Shown one piece after another: positions 1 to 10,796 of a stretch of DNA of 64,000 bases. Position numbers and translations under genes: made by a program. Numbering within the stretch: the first letter of the stretch is position 1; each line of letters opens with the position of its first letter. Origin of the DNA: Lithobates sylvaticus (lineage: Eukaryota > Chordata > Amphibia > Anura > Ranidae); the NCBI GenBank assembly GCA_028564925.1, contig CM053031.1, forward strand, positions 167,865,084-167,929,083, written 5' to 3'. Under the pieces are notes generated by a model, which was not told the DNA's origin, did not search any database, and was given only the letters and a program-made list of their open reading frames with translations.

Positions 1-372
1 CGTCATACTTTGTCTGATGTTGGTTTTGCGTACACACGGTCGGACAAAGTTGTCGGAAATCCGATCATTCTGAACGTGGTGACGTTTGTTGCCTACGACG
101 GGACTACGTAGAGGCTAGTAGCCAATAGCTTTGGTCTTGTAATGTGATCTGAGCATGCGTAGCACTTTGTCCGGTCGGACTACCATACACACGATCAAAT
201 TTGGTGTGATCGGACCGTGTTGTCGGCAAATCTATCCAGCAGGAGATAGGACTTTGTCCGTCGGACAATCCGACGTACACTGTCCGATGGTGCATACACA
301 CGGTCTGATTTTTCAACAACATTGTCCGATCGGACAGAATCCATGCAAAAATCCGACCGTGTGTATGGGGCT
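1..372. repeat. Inverted-repeat-rich DNA element, cut by the window edge
   Basis: The stretch is built from many direct and inverted copies of a TCGGAC/GTCCGA motif, with ACACGGTCGGA-like blocks near 33 and 296 and the inverse TCCGACCGTGTGTATGG near 351. The inverse block ends at about 372, where apparently different sequence begins. This organisation is typical of a non-autonomous DNA transposon (MITE). The left end lies outside the window, so terminal repeats and target duplication cannot be checked. Reading frames through it are by-products of the repeat. A short related inverted block (GTCGAAATTCCGACCGTGTG) recurs near 62112. Confidence 0.55.
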
Positions 373-521
373 TAACTGTTGGTGTAGTTTGAAGATGAGC
401 TCTTTGATCTGCAGATGAATAAAACAGAGTATCTACAAAAGTAATAGGGTTACTTTGTATTGCTCTAGCTAACATCTGAACAGTAATTATAAACGCTATC
501 ACAGTCCTTTTTTTTTTTTTT

Positions 522-790
522 TTTTTAATCACTTGCTTACTGGGCACTTATACCTCCTTCCTGACCAGGCCGATTTCCAGATTTCAGCGCTCTTGCACTA
601 TGAATGACAATTGCGCAAGTCATGCAACACTACCCAACTGAAATTTTTATCATTTATTTTTTTTTTTTATACACAAATGGAGCTTTTCTTTTGGTGGTAT
701 TTAATTACCGCTGGGTTTTTTATTTTTTGCCAAACAAACAAAAAAAAACCCAAACTAAAACATGTTAAAAAATTATTACAAGGGCTTCAT
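522..790 (-). repeat. TTAA-family (piggyBac-like) element, right-end fragment
   Basis: Read on the minus strand, this matches the right-hand end of the TTAA elements at 8674-10171 and 53515-55553: an AT-rich stretch with an AAAAA..CCC block, a segment equivalent to CAAATACCACCAAAAGAAAG, a GACAATTGC-type block, then a decayed version of the AAGTGGTTAA terminus near 525. Only the right end remains. No coding potential. Confidence 0.6.
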
Positions 791-1019
791 TTACACCGCA
801 ACTCTTTGCTGTCATTTTCACAGTCAGAAATAGCCATCCAGTGTAAGATGAGCAGAAGCAGAATAACACGGCATACCATTCCTGACTTGTGTACTTTGAT
901 TATGTTTTTTTGGGCATGTGTAGCACACCCAGTGTTCACAACTTCTTTTGTCTATTTGACTTCTTATGCTGGGAGTTTGTTTTAACAGTCTCCCAAATAC
1001 AAGCCTTGTATGTACTGTA
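791..1019. other. Unassigned spacer
   Basis: I see no repeat boundary or convincing coding sequence between the TTAA fragment and the Tc1 element. The short open frames here are not supported by codon pattern or motif. The last two bases (TA, 1018-1019) are the target duplication of the Tc1 element. Confidence 0.4.
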
Positions 1020-2576
1020 CAGTGGGGCAAAACATTATTTAGTCAGCCACCAATTGTGCAAGTTCTCCCACTTAAAAAGATGAGAGAGGCCTGTAATTGT
1101 CATCATAGGTATACCTCAACTATGAGAGACAAAATGTGGAAACAAATCTAGACAATCGCCTTGTCTGTCTGATTTTTGAAAGAATTTATTTGCAAATTAT
1201 GGTGGAAAATAAGTATTTGGTCACCTACAAACAAGCAAGATTTCTGGATCTCACAGACCTGTATCTTCTTTAAGAGGCTCCTCTGTCCTCATTACCTGTA
1301 TTAATAGCACCTGTTTGAACTTATCAGTATAAGACACCTGTCCACAACCTCAGTCACACGCCAGGCTCCACTATGGTGAAGACCAAAGAGCCGTCGAAGG
1401 ACACCAGAAACAAAATTGTAGACCTGCACCAGGCTGGGAAGACTGAATCTGCAATAGGCAAGCAGCTTGGTGTGAAGAAATCAACTGTGGGAGCAATAAT
1501 TAGAAAATGGAAGACATACAAGACCACTCATAATTTCCCTCGATCTGGGGATCCACGCAAGATCTCGCCCTGTGGGGTCAAAATGATCACAAGAACGGTG
1601 AGCAAAAATCCCAGAACCACACAGGGGTACCTAGTGAATGACCTGCAGAGAGCTGGGACCAACGTAACAAAGGCTACCATCAGTAACACACTACGCCGCC
1701 AGGGACTCGGATCCTGCAGTTCCAGACGTGTCCCCCTGCTTAAGCCAGTACATGTCCGGGCCTGTCTGAGGTTTGCTAGAGAGCATTTGGATGATCCAGA
1801 AGAGGATTGGGAGAATGTCATATGGTCAGATGAAACCAAAGTAGAACTGTTTGGTAGAAACCCAACTCACCGTGTTTGGAGGAGAGAGAATGCTGAGTTG
1901 CAATCAAAGAACACCATACCTACTGTGAAGCATGGGGGTGGCAACATCATGCTTTGGGACTGTTTCTCTGCAGTGAAAGGGAAAGGGAACAGGACGACTG
2001 ATCCGTGTACATGAAAGAATGAATGGGGCCAAGTATCATGATTTTGAGTGCAAACCTCCCATCAGCAAGTGCATTGAAGATGAAACTGGGTCTTTCAGCA
2101 TGACAAGGATCCCAAATACACCGCCCGGGCAACGAAGGAGTGGCTTTGTAAGAAGCATTTCAAGGTCCTGGAATGGCCTAGCCAGTCTCCAGATCTCAAC
2201 CCCATAGAAAACCTTTGGAGGGAGTTGAAAGTCCGTGTTGCCCAGCGACAGCCCCAAAACATCACTGCTCTAGAGGAGATATGCATGGAGGAATGGGCCA
2301 ACATACCAGCAACAGTGTGTGACAACCTTGTGAAGACTTACAGAAAACTTTGACCTCTGTCATTGCCAACAAAGGATATATTACAAAGTATTGAGATGAA
2401 CTTTTTATATTGACAAAATACTTATTTTCCACCATAAATGTGATTGTCTGGATTTGTTTCCACATTTTTGTCTCTCATAGTTGAGGTATACCTATGATGA
2501 CAATTACAGGCCTCATCTTTTTAAGTGGGAGAACTTGCACAATTGGTGGCTGACTAAATACTTTTTTGCCCCACTG
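1020..2576 (+). mobile_element. Tc1-like DNA transposon, full length, copy 1
   Basis: The element starts CAGTGGGGCAAAAC and ends with the inverse, GCCCCACTG. It is flanked by TA dinucleotides at 1018-1019 and 2577-2578, the target duplication expected for Tc1/mariner. The inverted terminal repeats are about 200 bp and stay similar along their whole length (for example CCACTTAAAAAGATGAG at the left and its inverse near 2515). At 1557 bp with a single transposase reading region this is normal Tc1 architecture. The transposase is broken, so the copy is structurally complete but not autonomous. A second, heavily interrupted copy lies at 14066-22323 on the other strand. Confidence 0.93.
1373..2353 (+). 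pseudogene. Tc1-like transposase pseudogene (copy 1)
   Basis: This encodes a Tc1/mariner cut-and-paste transposase. The first open part (1373-2014, 213 aa) begins [20 protein letters not shown] and carries the paired helix-turn-helix DNA-binding region (residues 1 to about 115) followed by the start of the DDE catalytic domain. The first catalytic Asp is in [11 protein letters not shown] (codon 1829-1831). After a frameshift near 1985-2010 and at least one more, the rest continues in another frame: QHDKDPKYT with the second Asp at 2102-2104, and [12 protein letters not shown] with the Glu at 2207-2209. There are 34 residues between these two, matching the DD34E signature. The end is near 2353. 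All catalytic residues survive, so decay is by frameshift rather than active-site loss. Confidence 0.9.
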
Positions 2577-3235
2577 TATATAGGTCTGAAAATTATCAAG
2601 TTCATGAGGTTGTTGAATTTGGACACCTAGGTTTCAATGAAAGGGTGATGCAAATTCATTAAGGCCTGTAATCCATACATCAGTACATTTTATTTTTTAA
2701 TGAAAGCGGTAAAAGTATCCAAATTTGACCTGGTATTAGCCTCCTGCAGTCCCTGTACAGTAGAGCTGGAATATAAGAGAAAGAAGCAGTACAAGAAGTG
2801 CATTACAGTTCATGTGCTAACAAGAGGAATGCTTATAAGAATGAAAAGTAGGATAGAGAGATGAGCTCATCATTGTGCTGCTTTTCCATTCATTGTCCAG
2901 TCACAGGCTGGGTGAATTTGGGATGACCTGGGCCCCAGAAGAAGTGGAATAAATGATGGCTATCAGATTTGAGCCCATTTAGCAGCAGAAAGAAACTACC
3001 GATGGGTAATTTTTTGGATTGAAGGAGAATAACACATTAAAATCTGTTTTTATTTTATTATTTTTTTCTTTTACTGGGCTATTTATTTTTAGCTTATTTT
3101 GTTTGACGTTATGACGTTATTAAGCATTGCATTGTTGTTCCGTCCATAGTTATTTAACTGTTGATGTTTTTATGATATCTAAATATCAGTCTGCATGTGT
3201 CTGCAAATATCACAGTAACACATATTTGATTTCAG
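2577..3235. other. Unassigned, apparently low-repeat spacer
   Basis: No recognised element in this stretch apart from short A/T runs around 3040-3100. It lacks the family motifs seen elsewhere in the window, so it may be single-copy intron or intergenic DNA next to the candidate exon at 3236-3426. Confidence 0.35.
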
Positions 3236-3426
3236 ATGCAACATTAGATGCAGCCTATCCTTCCTCCTCTCACATTACTTCGTCATGTTCTGCACCAGTT
3301 CCAGAGGACGAAAAAAATGACAATCTTTCCCAAGAATGTTCAGAAAAAAAAGAGCTACCAGAAAGAAATGACAATGAATATTCTTATGATGTGACTGAAA
3401 AAACCTCTTCAGGGCACAACTCAGTG
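3236..3426 (+). CDS. Candidate internal exon of an unrecognised host gene
   Basis: An open stretch is bounded by a plausible splice acceptor (TTTGATTTCAG ending at 3235) and a donor (GTAATT starting at 3427). Read in phase 1 it gives about 63 codons, including SSSHITSSCSAPVPEDEKND and SEKKELPERNDNEYSYDVTE. The composition is Ser/Glu/Asp/Lys-rich and looks like a disordered, charged region of a nuclear or cytoplasmic protein. The length of 191 bp is typical of vertebrate exons. It is not similar to any transposon protein that I know. The polypyrimidine tract is weak and I cannot name the gene. It could equally be a chance open frame in AT-rich DNA. Confidence 0.35.
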
Positions 3427-3599
3427 GTAATTAATTTATTTTATTTTTGTAGCTTTCATCCTAAGCAGTAAAATCGTCCATCTCCTCTGAGTACAGGACA
3501 TCTCTCCCTCCTCCTCTTTAACTCCAAATTAACAAGGGCCAGCATTGGGGATGGTATTGGCAGGGCCCCAAATTAACCATTATGGCTCAAAATTTATAT
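3427..3599. other. Unassigned spacer
   Basis: AT-rich sequence following the possible splice donor. I see no gene or repeat. Confidence 0.3.
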
Positions 3600-4170
3600 G
3601 GCCCAGAAATATTTAGACAGCATAAAGGTGAACCTGGACCAGGTGGCATAGACCCATGTGCCCTAAAATAATTGAGCTCTGTCATTTAAAATGTATTGCT
3701 TCTAATTTTTATGGACTATTTAATGACTGGGATAATACCACTGGATTGGCGTAACACCAATGTGGTGCCTATATTAATATAAAAGGGATCAAAAGCTTTA
3801 CCAAGTAACTACATACCTGTTGCTTAAGGCCACTTTCGCACTTGTGCAACTTCAAAGTCGCACGATTTTGTCGCGATTTTGCAGCGATTTCAAGGAATGC
3901 CTGTGTAAGTGGCATCAAAATCGGACCAAAGTAGTGCAGGGACTACTTTGAAGTCAGAACGACTTCAAGTCATACTAATATGAATGGCTGTCATTGGAAA
4001 TCATGGGAAACGACTTGTCATGCTACTTTGCAGTCCCAAATCGTGGGACAAGTCGTATAAGTGTGAAAGGGGCCTTAACTTCTATAGTCGGGAAGATACT
4101 GGAGAGTTTATTAAAAGACCACATAGGCATGTTCATGCTAGAAAATAAAATCTTATTTTTTAAACTTTTT
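3600..4170 (+). pseudogene. CR1-like LINE reverse-transcriptase fragment
   Basis: Conceptual translation in shifting frames gives a CR1-type RT: an LDSIK...D region, TGIIPLDWRNTNVVPI (about 3725-3775), a KGSK..NYIPV block (about 3785-3820), then after an inserted MITE LTSIVGKILESLLKDHI and FMLENK (about 4074-4147). These are the RT blocks around the NYRPVSLTS motif common to CR1, L2 and related LINEs. Only part of the RT remains, with stops and frameshifts, and there is no endonuclease, catalytic YxDD box or 3' tail. It is an old fragment, split by the 247-bp element at 3828-4074. Confidence 0.75.
3828..4074. mobile_element. TTAA-flanked MITE inside the CR1 fragment
   Basis: The left end GGCCACTTTCGCACTT pairs with the right end AAGTGTGAAAGGGGCC as an imperfect inverted repeat, and TTAA lies on both sides (3824-3827 and 4075-4078). 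The interior has inverted GTCGCACGATTT-type blocks. The 247-bp size, the terminal repeats and the TTAA duplication fit a piggyBac-type MITE. Removing it rejoins the CR1 reading ...PV/LTSIVGK, so insertion followed the LINE. Confidence 0.8.
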
Positions 4171-4190
4171 CAATTTTTTCGTTTTTTTTG

Positions 4191-4364
4191 ACGGCATAAA
4201 TTCCAACACAGATGATTACAATTATTTTGTTATTGCTTATCATGTTGCATAAATCAGTTTATAATAATAATAATAATAAAAAAATGAATACGAAGTTAGA
4301 ACGGTAATGTACCATATCTGAATTTTGATAACCTACTACCGCCTACCCCAAGTGAGATCATACT
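4191..4364. other. AT-rich spacer with an AAT run
   Basis: Low-complexity AT-rich DNA including a short ATA/AAT microsatellite near 4260-4280. Nothing else is visible. Confidence 0.4.
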
Positions 4365-5224
4365 TTAACCACTTCAGCCCCGGACCAATTGGCAGCCAAA
4401 GGACCAGGCCTCTTTTTGCGATTCGGCACTGCGTCGCTTTAACTGACAATTGCGCGGTCGTGCAACGTGGCTCCAAAACAAAATGCAATATTTTTTGCTT
4501 TTTGCTATAATAAATATCCCAAAAAAATATATAAAAAAACATTTTTTTTTCCTCAGTTTCGGCCGATACGTATTCTTCTACATATTTTTGGTAAAAAAAA
4601 AAATCGCAATTAGCGATTATTGATTGGTTTGCGCAAAAGTTATAGAGTTTACAAAAAGGGGGGTGGTTTTATAGCATTTTTATTCATATATTTTTTTTTT
4701 ACTAGTAATGGCGGCGATCAGTGATTTTTATTGTGACTGCGACATTATGGCGGACACATCGGACATTTTTGACACATTTTTGGGACCATTGTCATTTATA
4801 CAGCAATCAATGCTATTTAAATGCATTGATTCCTGTATAAATGACAGTTGTAGTGAAGGGGTTAACCACTAGGGGGAGGGGAGGGGTTATAGGCTGTGAC
4901 GTGTGTGTTTTTTTTTTTTACATTAGGGGGCGGGGCTGACGTCATTGATCGGCTTTCCCGATGACCGGGAACAGCCAATCAATGACAGGCAGTGTAGGAA
5001 GCGCGGGGAGAGGTTTGTTTACACATACCTCTCCCCGTTCTTCAGGTCCGTGACCCGATCGCGGGACACCAGCGGCGATCGGGTCCGCTGGTCCCGCGGC
5101 CAGGGTCACGGAGCTCCCGACCGGGTGGGCAGGCATTTAAAAAATCCCGTACAGGTACGAGATTTTGCCTGCCCGTGCCATTCTGCTCGCGTATATGTAC
5201 ATGAGGCGGTCGGGAAGCGGTTAA
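4365..5224 (+). mobile_element. TTAA element (piggyBac-like, non-autonomous)
   Basis: TTAA occurs at both outer ends (4365-4368 and 5221-5224), followed inward by CCACTTCAG and the inverse GGAAGCGG. The interior shows the family landmarks: GACAATTGCGCGGTCGTGCA near 4445, an A/T-rich block with TTTTTGGTAAAAA, a GACACATTTTTG segment, then a GC-rich right half with the nested palindrome GATCGCGGGACACCAGCGGCGATC near 5056. It has no transposase. The exact TTAA duplication supports piggyBac-type mobilisation. Related copies in this window: 13860-14065, 25845-26735, 39309-40102 and the start at 59821. Confidence 0.82.
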
Positions 5225-6247
5225 GCGGGATTTGGTTATCAAATGCTCACATTTTTAGGAATGCGAAGAAGGGTCTTTATGATATTCATTATCTTGGTTT
5301 ATCATATAATGCTATTCTTTTAAGTAATTGGAGGCTCTCGGGTTGTTTATCCAAGCTTGTCTTTTTTTTTATTGATAGAAATATTTTAATGCTAACATCA
5401 ATTCGTATTGAGCTTGAGTGTTTAGTCTTATGACGTTTGACAGGTTAGGAGCTTCTGTACATTTCCACATGCTGGCAGTGGTAAGTCTCGCTGATATTAG
5501 GATATGCGATAGAAATGCAGATGTATATCTAGAATTAATCCTAATATCAAGAAAAAAATGGGGCTTGGACTTTTTAGGCACAACCAAACGATTATACAAA
5601 AATATAATTTTATTATAAACACATAAAAGTTAGATTACATGATGTCTAAAAACCCACATTAATATTTAACACATATTGTAAAGTGTCGCTATAGTATAAA
5701 ACCATATCCTATCTGCAAGGAGACTAGGCGATGAATCGAAGTCATTCCATAGTATAAATGAATCCAGGAGTATGGTTTAATTAGAAGAAATCGGATCTGC
5801 TCTACATGTTGCACGCTCATTTCGCTTCTTCAGGAGCGTTTACAATGACTATCAAAAAATAAAATATATTTTATGCATGAATATATTGTATATTACTGAA
5901 AAAACAATACAACAGATATATATTGTACATGTTAGTGAGCTAACCCGTATTTGCCCCTAGTGGCCAGACCCAAGCATCTATAATGCAGACAGAGAGAGAC
6001 AAACCAGAGTACTATGGAGATGTGTATGACATGGTAACATAATAAAGCAAATCCTAATAATGCTGTTGCAGGTGTCAGTTCTGTCAGATTACCTGTAAGA
6101 TCTGCAATAAAGGAGGAAACCGAGTTCCAAAAACTTGACAGGTTCTTACATGGCTTTTGTGAATTATCCCAGTTTTCGATACATGAGGATGCTTTACTAA
6201 TGATTTGATAGTGCTTTCTGACATTATTCCCATGTATAGCTGTGAAA
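5225..6247. other. Unassigned AT-rich region with a possible Penelope-like relic
   Basis: No convincing gene. Around 5810-5850 the minus strand reads CGCTCCTGAAGAAGCGAAAT followed by GAGCG. This resembles the small-stem hammerhead-like motif (CTGA.GA...GAAA) found in Penelope-like elements and may be a decayed relic of one. The rest is AT-rich without visible terminal repeats. Confidence 0.3.
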
Positions 6248-7470
6248 AATATCCTTTCTCTTTCGTTCATTGATGGACACAGCACTTTAATCTTGACCTT
6301 AGGGTTATATCGCCACCTTTAGGAGAGGACTAGGCCTAGTCTAGAAGGACCTGGCTCCCTGTGGGGACCAGTGGTCTTTACATTTTTTTTTTTTTTTTTT
6401 TTGCTTTTTCTTCCTGTGATCTACAATCAACAGCCGGGCTGGGTGACAGGCTGGTAATCCTGGTTAGGGATGAGCCGAACACCCCCCTGTTCGGTTCACA
6501 CCAGAACCTGCGAACAGACCTAAAGCTTGTGTGAACTTTAGAACCCTATTAAAGTCTATGGGACTCAAACGTTCAAAATCAAAAGTGCTAATTTTAAAGG
6601 CTTATATGCAAGTTATTGTCATAAAAAGTGTTTGGGGACCCGGGCCTTGCCCCAGGGGACATGTATCAATGCAAAAAAAAAGTTTTAAAAACTGCAGTTT
6701 TTTCGGGAGCAGTGATTTTAATAATGCTTAAAGTGAAACAATAAAAGTGTAATATTCCTTTAAATTTCGTACCTGGGGGGTGTGTATAGTATGCCTGTGA
6801 AGGGGCGCATGTTTCCCGTGCTTAGAACTGTCCCTGCACAAAGTGTAATTTTTGCAGGAAAAAAAGCTATTTAAAATCACTTGCGGCTAATGAATTGTCG
6901 GCTCCCGTAATACAAAGAACAGTCATTCATTGAAAGCCATTGATAAAAAAAGCGTGGGTTTCCCCAAATTCAATTACCAGGCCCTTCAGGTCTGGGATGG
7001 ATTTTAAGGGGAACCCAGCGCCAAAAAAAAAATGGCGTGGGGTCCCCCTCAAAATCCATACCAGACCCTTATCCGAGCACGCAACCTGGCAGGCCGCAGG
7101 AAAAGAAGAGGGGGGACAGGAGCGCCCCCCCCCTCCTGAACCATACCAGGCCACATGCCCTCAACATTGGGAGGATGCTTTGGGGGTCTGTGACCCCTCA
7201 AAACACCATGTCTCCATGTTGATGAGGACAAGGGCCTCGTCCCCACAACCCTGGCCGTTGCTTGTGGGTCTGCGGGCGGGGGACTTATCGGAATCTGGAA
7301 GCCCCCTTTAACAAGGGGACTCCCAGATCCCGGCCTCCCCCCCTGTGTGAAATGGTAAGGGGGTACAAAAGTACCCCTACTATTTCACCAAAAAAGTGAC
7401 AAAAATGTTAAAAATTACAGGAGACGGTCTTTGACAATTTCTTTATTAAGGAATAAAAGATCCGTTATAA

Positions 7471-7801
7471 GGGCCAGTTCACACCATAGAAACGCAGTCC
7501 GGATGCGTTCCAGGTGCTTTTCTGCATATGTGTTTTTGGTGCAGTCCAGTGCTCCCCCCCCCCCCCCTCTTTTTTCTTAACCTTAAATAAGGACAAGTGT
7601 GTTGCAGTGCTTTTTGGTGCATTTAGGTGCGTTCCAGTGCAGAAAAAATGCATGTTCTACTTTTTTTTTCTGGACCTGGAACGCACTGGAACTGACCGCA
7701 CTGGTGTGAACTATGCCATTGAAAACCATATAACCTACTTTCCATGCGCTTTTGATGCAGAAAAAAAAACGCACTGGGCTGCATGTGGTGTGAACTGGCC
7801 C
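7471..7801. mobile_element. Harbinger-like MITE
   Basis: GGGCCAGTTCACACCA at the left is matched by TGGTGTGAACTGGCCC at the right, a clean 16-bp inverted repeat, flanked by TAA/TTA as in PIF/Harbinger insertions (3-bp TWA target). It is 331 bp long and has no coding potential. The C-run and T-run near 7553-7575 are simple-sequence growth. It lies near the centre of the foldback element. Confidence 0.75.
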
Positions 7802-8391
7802 TTAAAGATCTGTCAGAAGACTCGAAGCCTCACACAGCGGGAGCCTCCCATTGCGCGGAGCGGCCCGACACGAGACGCCGAGGAAGAAGATGCCGGACAA
7901 GAAGACCAGTGCAAGAAGAAGCGGATCGGAGGAAGAAGATGGAAGAAGAAGATGAAGAAACCGAAGGATGAAGAAAGGAAGAAGACCAGAAGACTTTAAT
8001 AAAGGAATTGTCAAAGACCGTCTTCTGTCATTTTTAACATTTTTGTCACTTTTTTGGTGAAATGGTACCCTTACCATTTCACACAGGGGGGGAGGCTGGG
8101 ATCTGGGGGTCCCCTTGTTAAAGGGGGCTTCCAGATTCCGATAAGCCCCCCGCCCGAAGACCCCCACAACCAACGGCCAAGGTTGTGGGGACGAGGCCCT
8201 TGTCCCCATCAAAATGGGGACATGGTGCTTTAAGGGGTCACAGACCCCCAGAGCATCCTCCCAATGTTGAGGGCATGTGGCCTGGTACGGTTCAGGAGGG
8301 GGGGCGCTCTCGCCCCCCCCTCTTTTCCTGCGGCCTGCCAGGTTGTGTGCTCGGATAAGGGTCTGGTATGGATTTTGAGGGGGACCCCACG

Positions 8392-8392
<1 letters not shown>

Positions 8393-8433
<41 letters not shown>
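8393..8433 (+). repeat. Poly(T) run of about 40 bases
   Basis: A long uninterrupted T homopolymer inside the right arm of the foldback element. The corresponding place in the left arm (about 7026) has only about nine A, so this is later slippage or an assembly-sensitive length. Confidence 0.8.
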
Positions 8434-8434
<1 letters not shown>

Positions 8435-8673
8435 GCGCGGGGTTCCCCTTAAAATCCATCCCAGACCTGAAGGGTCTGGTATGGATATTTAGGGGAACCC
8501 CACATCATTTTTTTTTTATTTGACGCGGTGTTCCCCTTAATATCCATAGCAGACCTGAAGGGCCTGGTAATTGAATTTGGGGGAACCCCCACGCTTTTTT
8601 TTTTTTTTATCAATGACTTTCAATGAATGACTCTGTATTACGGGAGCCGACAATTCATTAGCCGCGAGTGATT

Positions 8674-10171
8674 TTAACCACTTGACATCCGGCCATAGAC
8701 GAATGACAGCTTCGGCGCATATGTCAATTCCCGGGAGGGTGTCATATGATGTCCTCCCCTTTCCTCGCTCCCTGTGCGTGCTCACGAGCGCGCATCAGGG
8801 AAATTCTGTGTTTGCCGTGTCCCTTGGACACAGCCAATCACAGATCGCTGTAAACAGCCAATCACATCGGCCGTTTACAGCGCGATCGGCGTGTCCAATG
8901 GGAGATGATCTCATATGTAAACATACAAGATCATCTCTCAGCGCCGCTCTCCCTCCTCACACAGAGACAGCGTGTGAGGAGGGAGAGATGAACGGCTGCA
9001 GCGGCCGTAAGTGCAAAAAAACTAAATTAATTAATGTGCCATCTGTCCCCACTGCCATCTGCCAGTGCCACCTGTCAGTGCCATTTGTCCCCAGTGCCAT
9101 GTATAAGTGCCATCTGTCATCAGTGCCACGTATTAGTGCCATCTGTCATCAGTGCCACGTATTAGTGCCATCTGTCATCAGTGCCACGTATTAGTGCCAT
9201 CTGTCATCAGTGCCACGTATTAGTGCCATCTGTCATCAGTGACACGTATCACTGCCATCAGTGCCACGTATCGGTGCCATCGGTTATCAGTGTCACCTGT
9301 CATCAATGCCACGTATCAGTGCCATCTGTCATCAGTGTCACGTGTCATCAGTGCCCCGTATTAGTGCCATCTGTCATCAGTGCCACATCAGTGTCACGTG
9401 TCATCAGTGTCACATGTCATTGTCCTGGTGCTCCAGGGCCTTCAAAAGTGTAATAGGTAGTCAACAAGTTAGATGTGTAATTTATGCTCCTAGAACACGT
9501 GATGGCGCTCCCTGCATGTTGGTCCTCTCTAAGTGGCCAGGCTGTGAAAAAGTCCCACACATATGGTATCGTAATACTCAGGAGGAGTAGCAGAATTTAT
9601 TTTGGGGTGTCATTTGTGGTATACACATGCCATGTGAGAGAAATAACCTATTACGATGACAATTTTGTGGGGGGGGGGGGATTCATTTTGCAAAGAATTG
9701 TGGGAAAAAATGAAAACATCAAAAACCTCACCATGCCTCTTAATACCTTGGAATGCCTACTTTCAAAAAAAGGGTCATTTGCACCAACTCTCTAACTTTC
9801 ACAAAGTGCAAATAATATCCACTAATTTGGGTTATTTTTACCAAAGATATGTGGCAGTATAAATTGTGGCCAAAATTTATGAAGAAAAATTAATAATTTC
9901 TTAAATTTTATCACAGAAACAAAGAAAAATGTGTTTTTTTTTTTTTTTAATTTTCGGTCTTTTTTCATTTATAGCGCAAAAAAAAAAAACCCTGAGGTGA
10001 TCAAATACCACCAAAAGAAAGCTCTATTTGTGGGAAAAAAAGGACAAAAAATTGATTTGGGTACAGTGTTGCATGACTGAGTTATTGTCATTCAAAGTGT
10101 GAGAGCACCAAAAGCTGAAAATTGGTCTGGATAGGAAAGGGGGTTTAAGTGCCCGGTAAGCAAGTGGTTAA
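8674..10171 (+). mobile_element. TTAA element (piggyBac-like) with internal minisatellite
   Basis: TTAA at 8674-8677 and 10168-10171, then the inverted termini CCACTTG/CAAGTGG. Removing it rebuilds the foldback arm (AGTGATT/TTAA/ATAGC, the inverse of GCTATTTAAAATCACT at 6868), which proves a TTAA-targeted insertion. Layout: a GC-rich left part with the palindrome GTAAACAGCCAATCACATCG and GCCGTTTACAG, a pyrimidine and hairpin block (8940-8990), the minisatellite (about 9045-9430), then an AT-rich right part with CAAATACCACCAAAAGAAAG. No transposase. Close relative: 53515-55553. Confidence 0.9.
9045..9430 (+). repeat. CAGTGCCA minisatellite, mainly 29-bp units
   Basis: Tandem variants of CAGTGCCACGTATTAGTGCC plus ATCTGTCAT, with starts at 9121, 9150, 9179 and so on. 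They decay into shorter CAGTGTCACGTGTCAT units to the right. All three frames on this strand look like Cys/His/Ser repeats because the unit lengths preserve composition; this is not a gene. The same array, with different unit structure, occupies 53885-54700. Confidence 0.9.
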
Positions 10172-10796
10172 ATAGCTTTTTTTCCTGCAAAAATTACACT
10201 TTGTGCAGGGACAGTTCTAAGCACAGGCAACATGCGCCCCTTCACAGGCTTACTATATACACCCACCAGGTACGAAATTTAAAGGAATAGTACACATTTA
10301 GTGTTTCACTTTAAGCATTATTAAAATCATTGCTCCCGAAAAAACGGCCGTTTTAAAAAAAATAATTTGCATTGATACATGTCCCCTAGGGCAGGACCAA
10401 GGTCCCCAAACACTTTTTATGAAAAAAACTTGCATATAGGCTTTTAAAATTAGCACTTGAGATTTCTCCCATAGACTTTTACAGGGTGCTTGCAGCTTTT
10501 CGAATTTGCCGCGAACACCCCAAATTGTTCGCTGAACAGGCAATGTTGGGTCGGCCGCGACAGGCCCCATTTTGGTCTGGGGCGGCCGGTGAGCTATATT
10601 CTCCAGGGCACACATATGACCGGGCTACTGCTGTCCGGGTCACAGTGTTGCCATGGCTGACAGCCACTCCGTACTATGCAGGAGATGGGTTTATCCATGG
10701 AGTGCGCCCAGCATTCCCTGCAGGAGGGTTAAGTATTGTTTCACCTGTTTAGGCAGGATGGAGCAGCTGGGCACTGTCTGGGGGGTCGATTTAGGG

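Larger units (their letters stand above)
6470..10538. mobile_element. Large foldback (inverted-repeat) element inside DIRS copy A
   Basis: The left arm (about 6470-7460) is the inverse of the right arm, which is read in two pieces (about 8015-8675 and 10171-10538). Shared blocks include AGTGCTAATTTTAAAGGCTT (6585), TTTCGTACCTGG (6764), GCACAAAGTGTAATTTTTGC (6836), and the GGTCTGG..TGGATTTTAAGGGGAACCC units, each found inverted at the right. Without inserts it is about 2.6 kb, with arms of about 1 kb. The centre (7805-8015) is purine-rich with no convincing gene. A TTAA element sits in the right arm and a Harbinger-like MITE near the centre. I do not recognise the superfamily, and its target duplication is unclear. 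Confidence 0.75.

Noticed and set aside
9121-9420. Possible CRISPR-like array (regular short repeats)
   Set aside because: The units are contiguous tandem variants without unique spacers, in a vertebrate-like transposon.
8682-9590. Cys/His-rich frames (up to 170 aa) that resemble zinc-binding repeats
   Set aside because: Spacing follows the DNA repeat length, not a zinc-finger pattern, and the same reading occurs in several frames.
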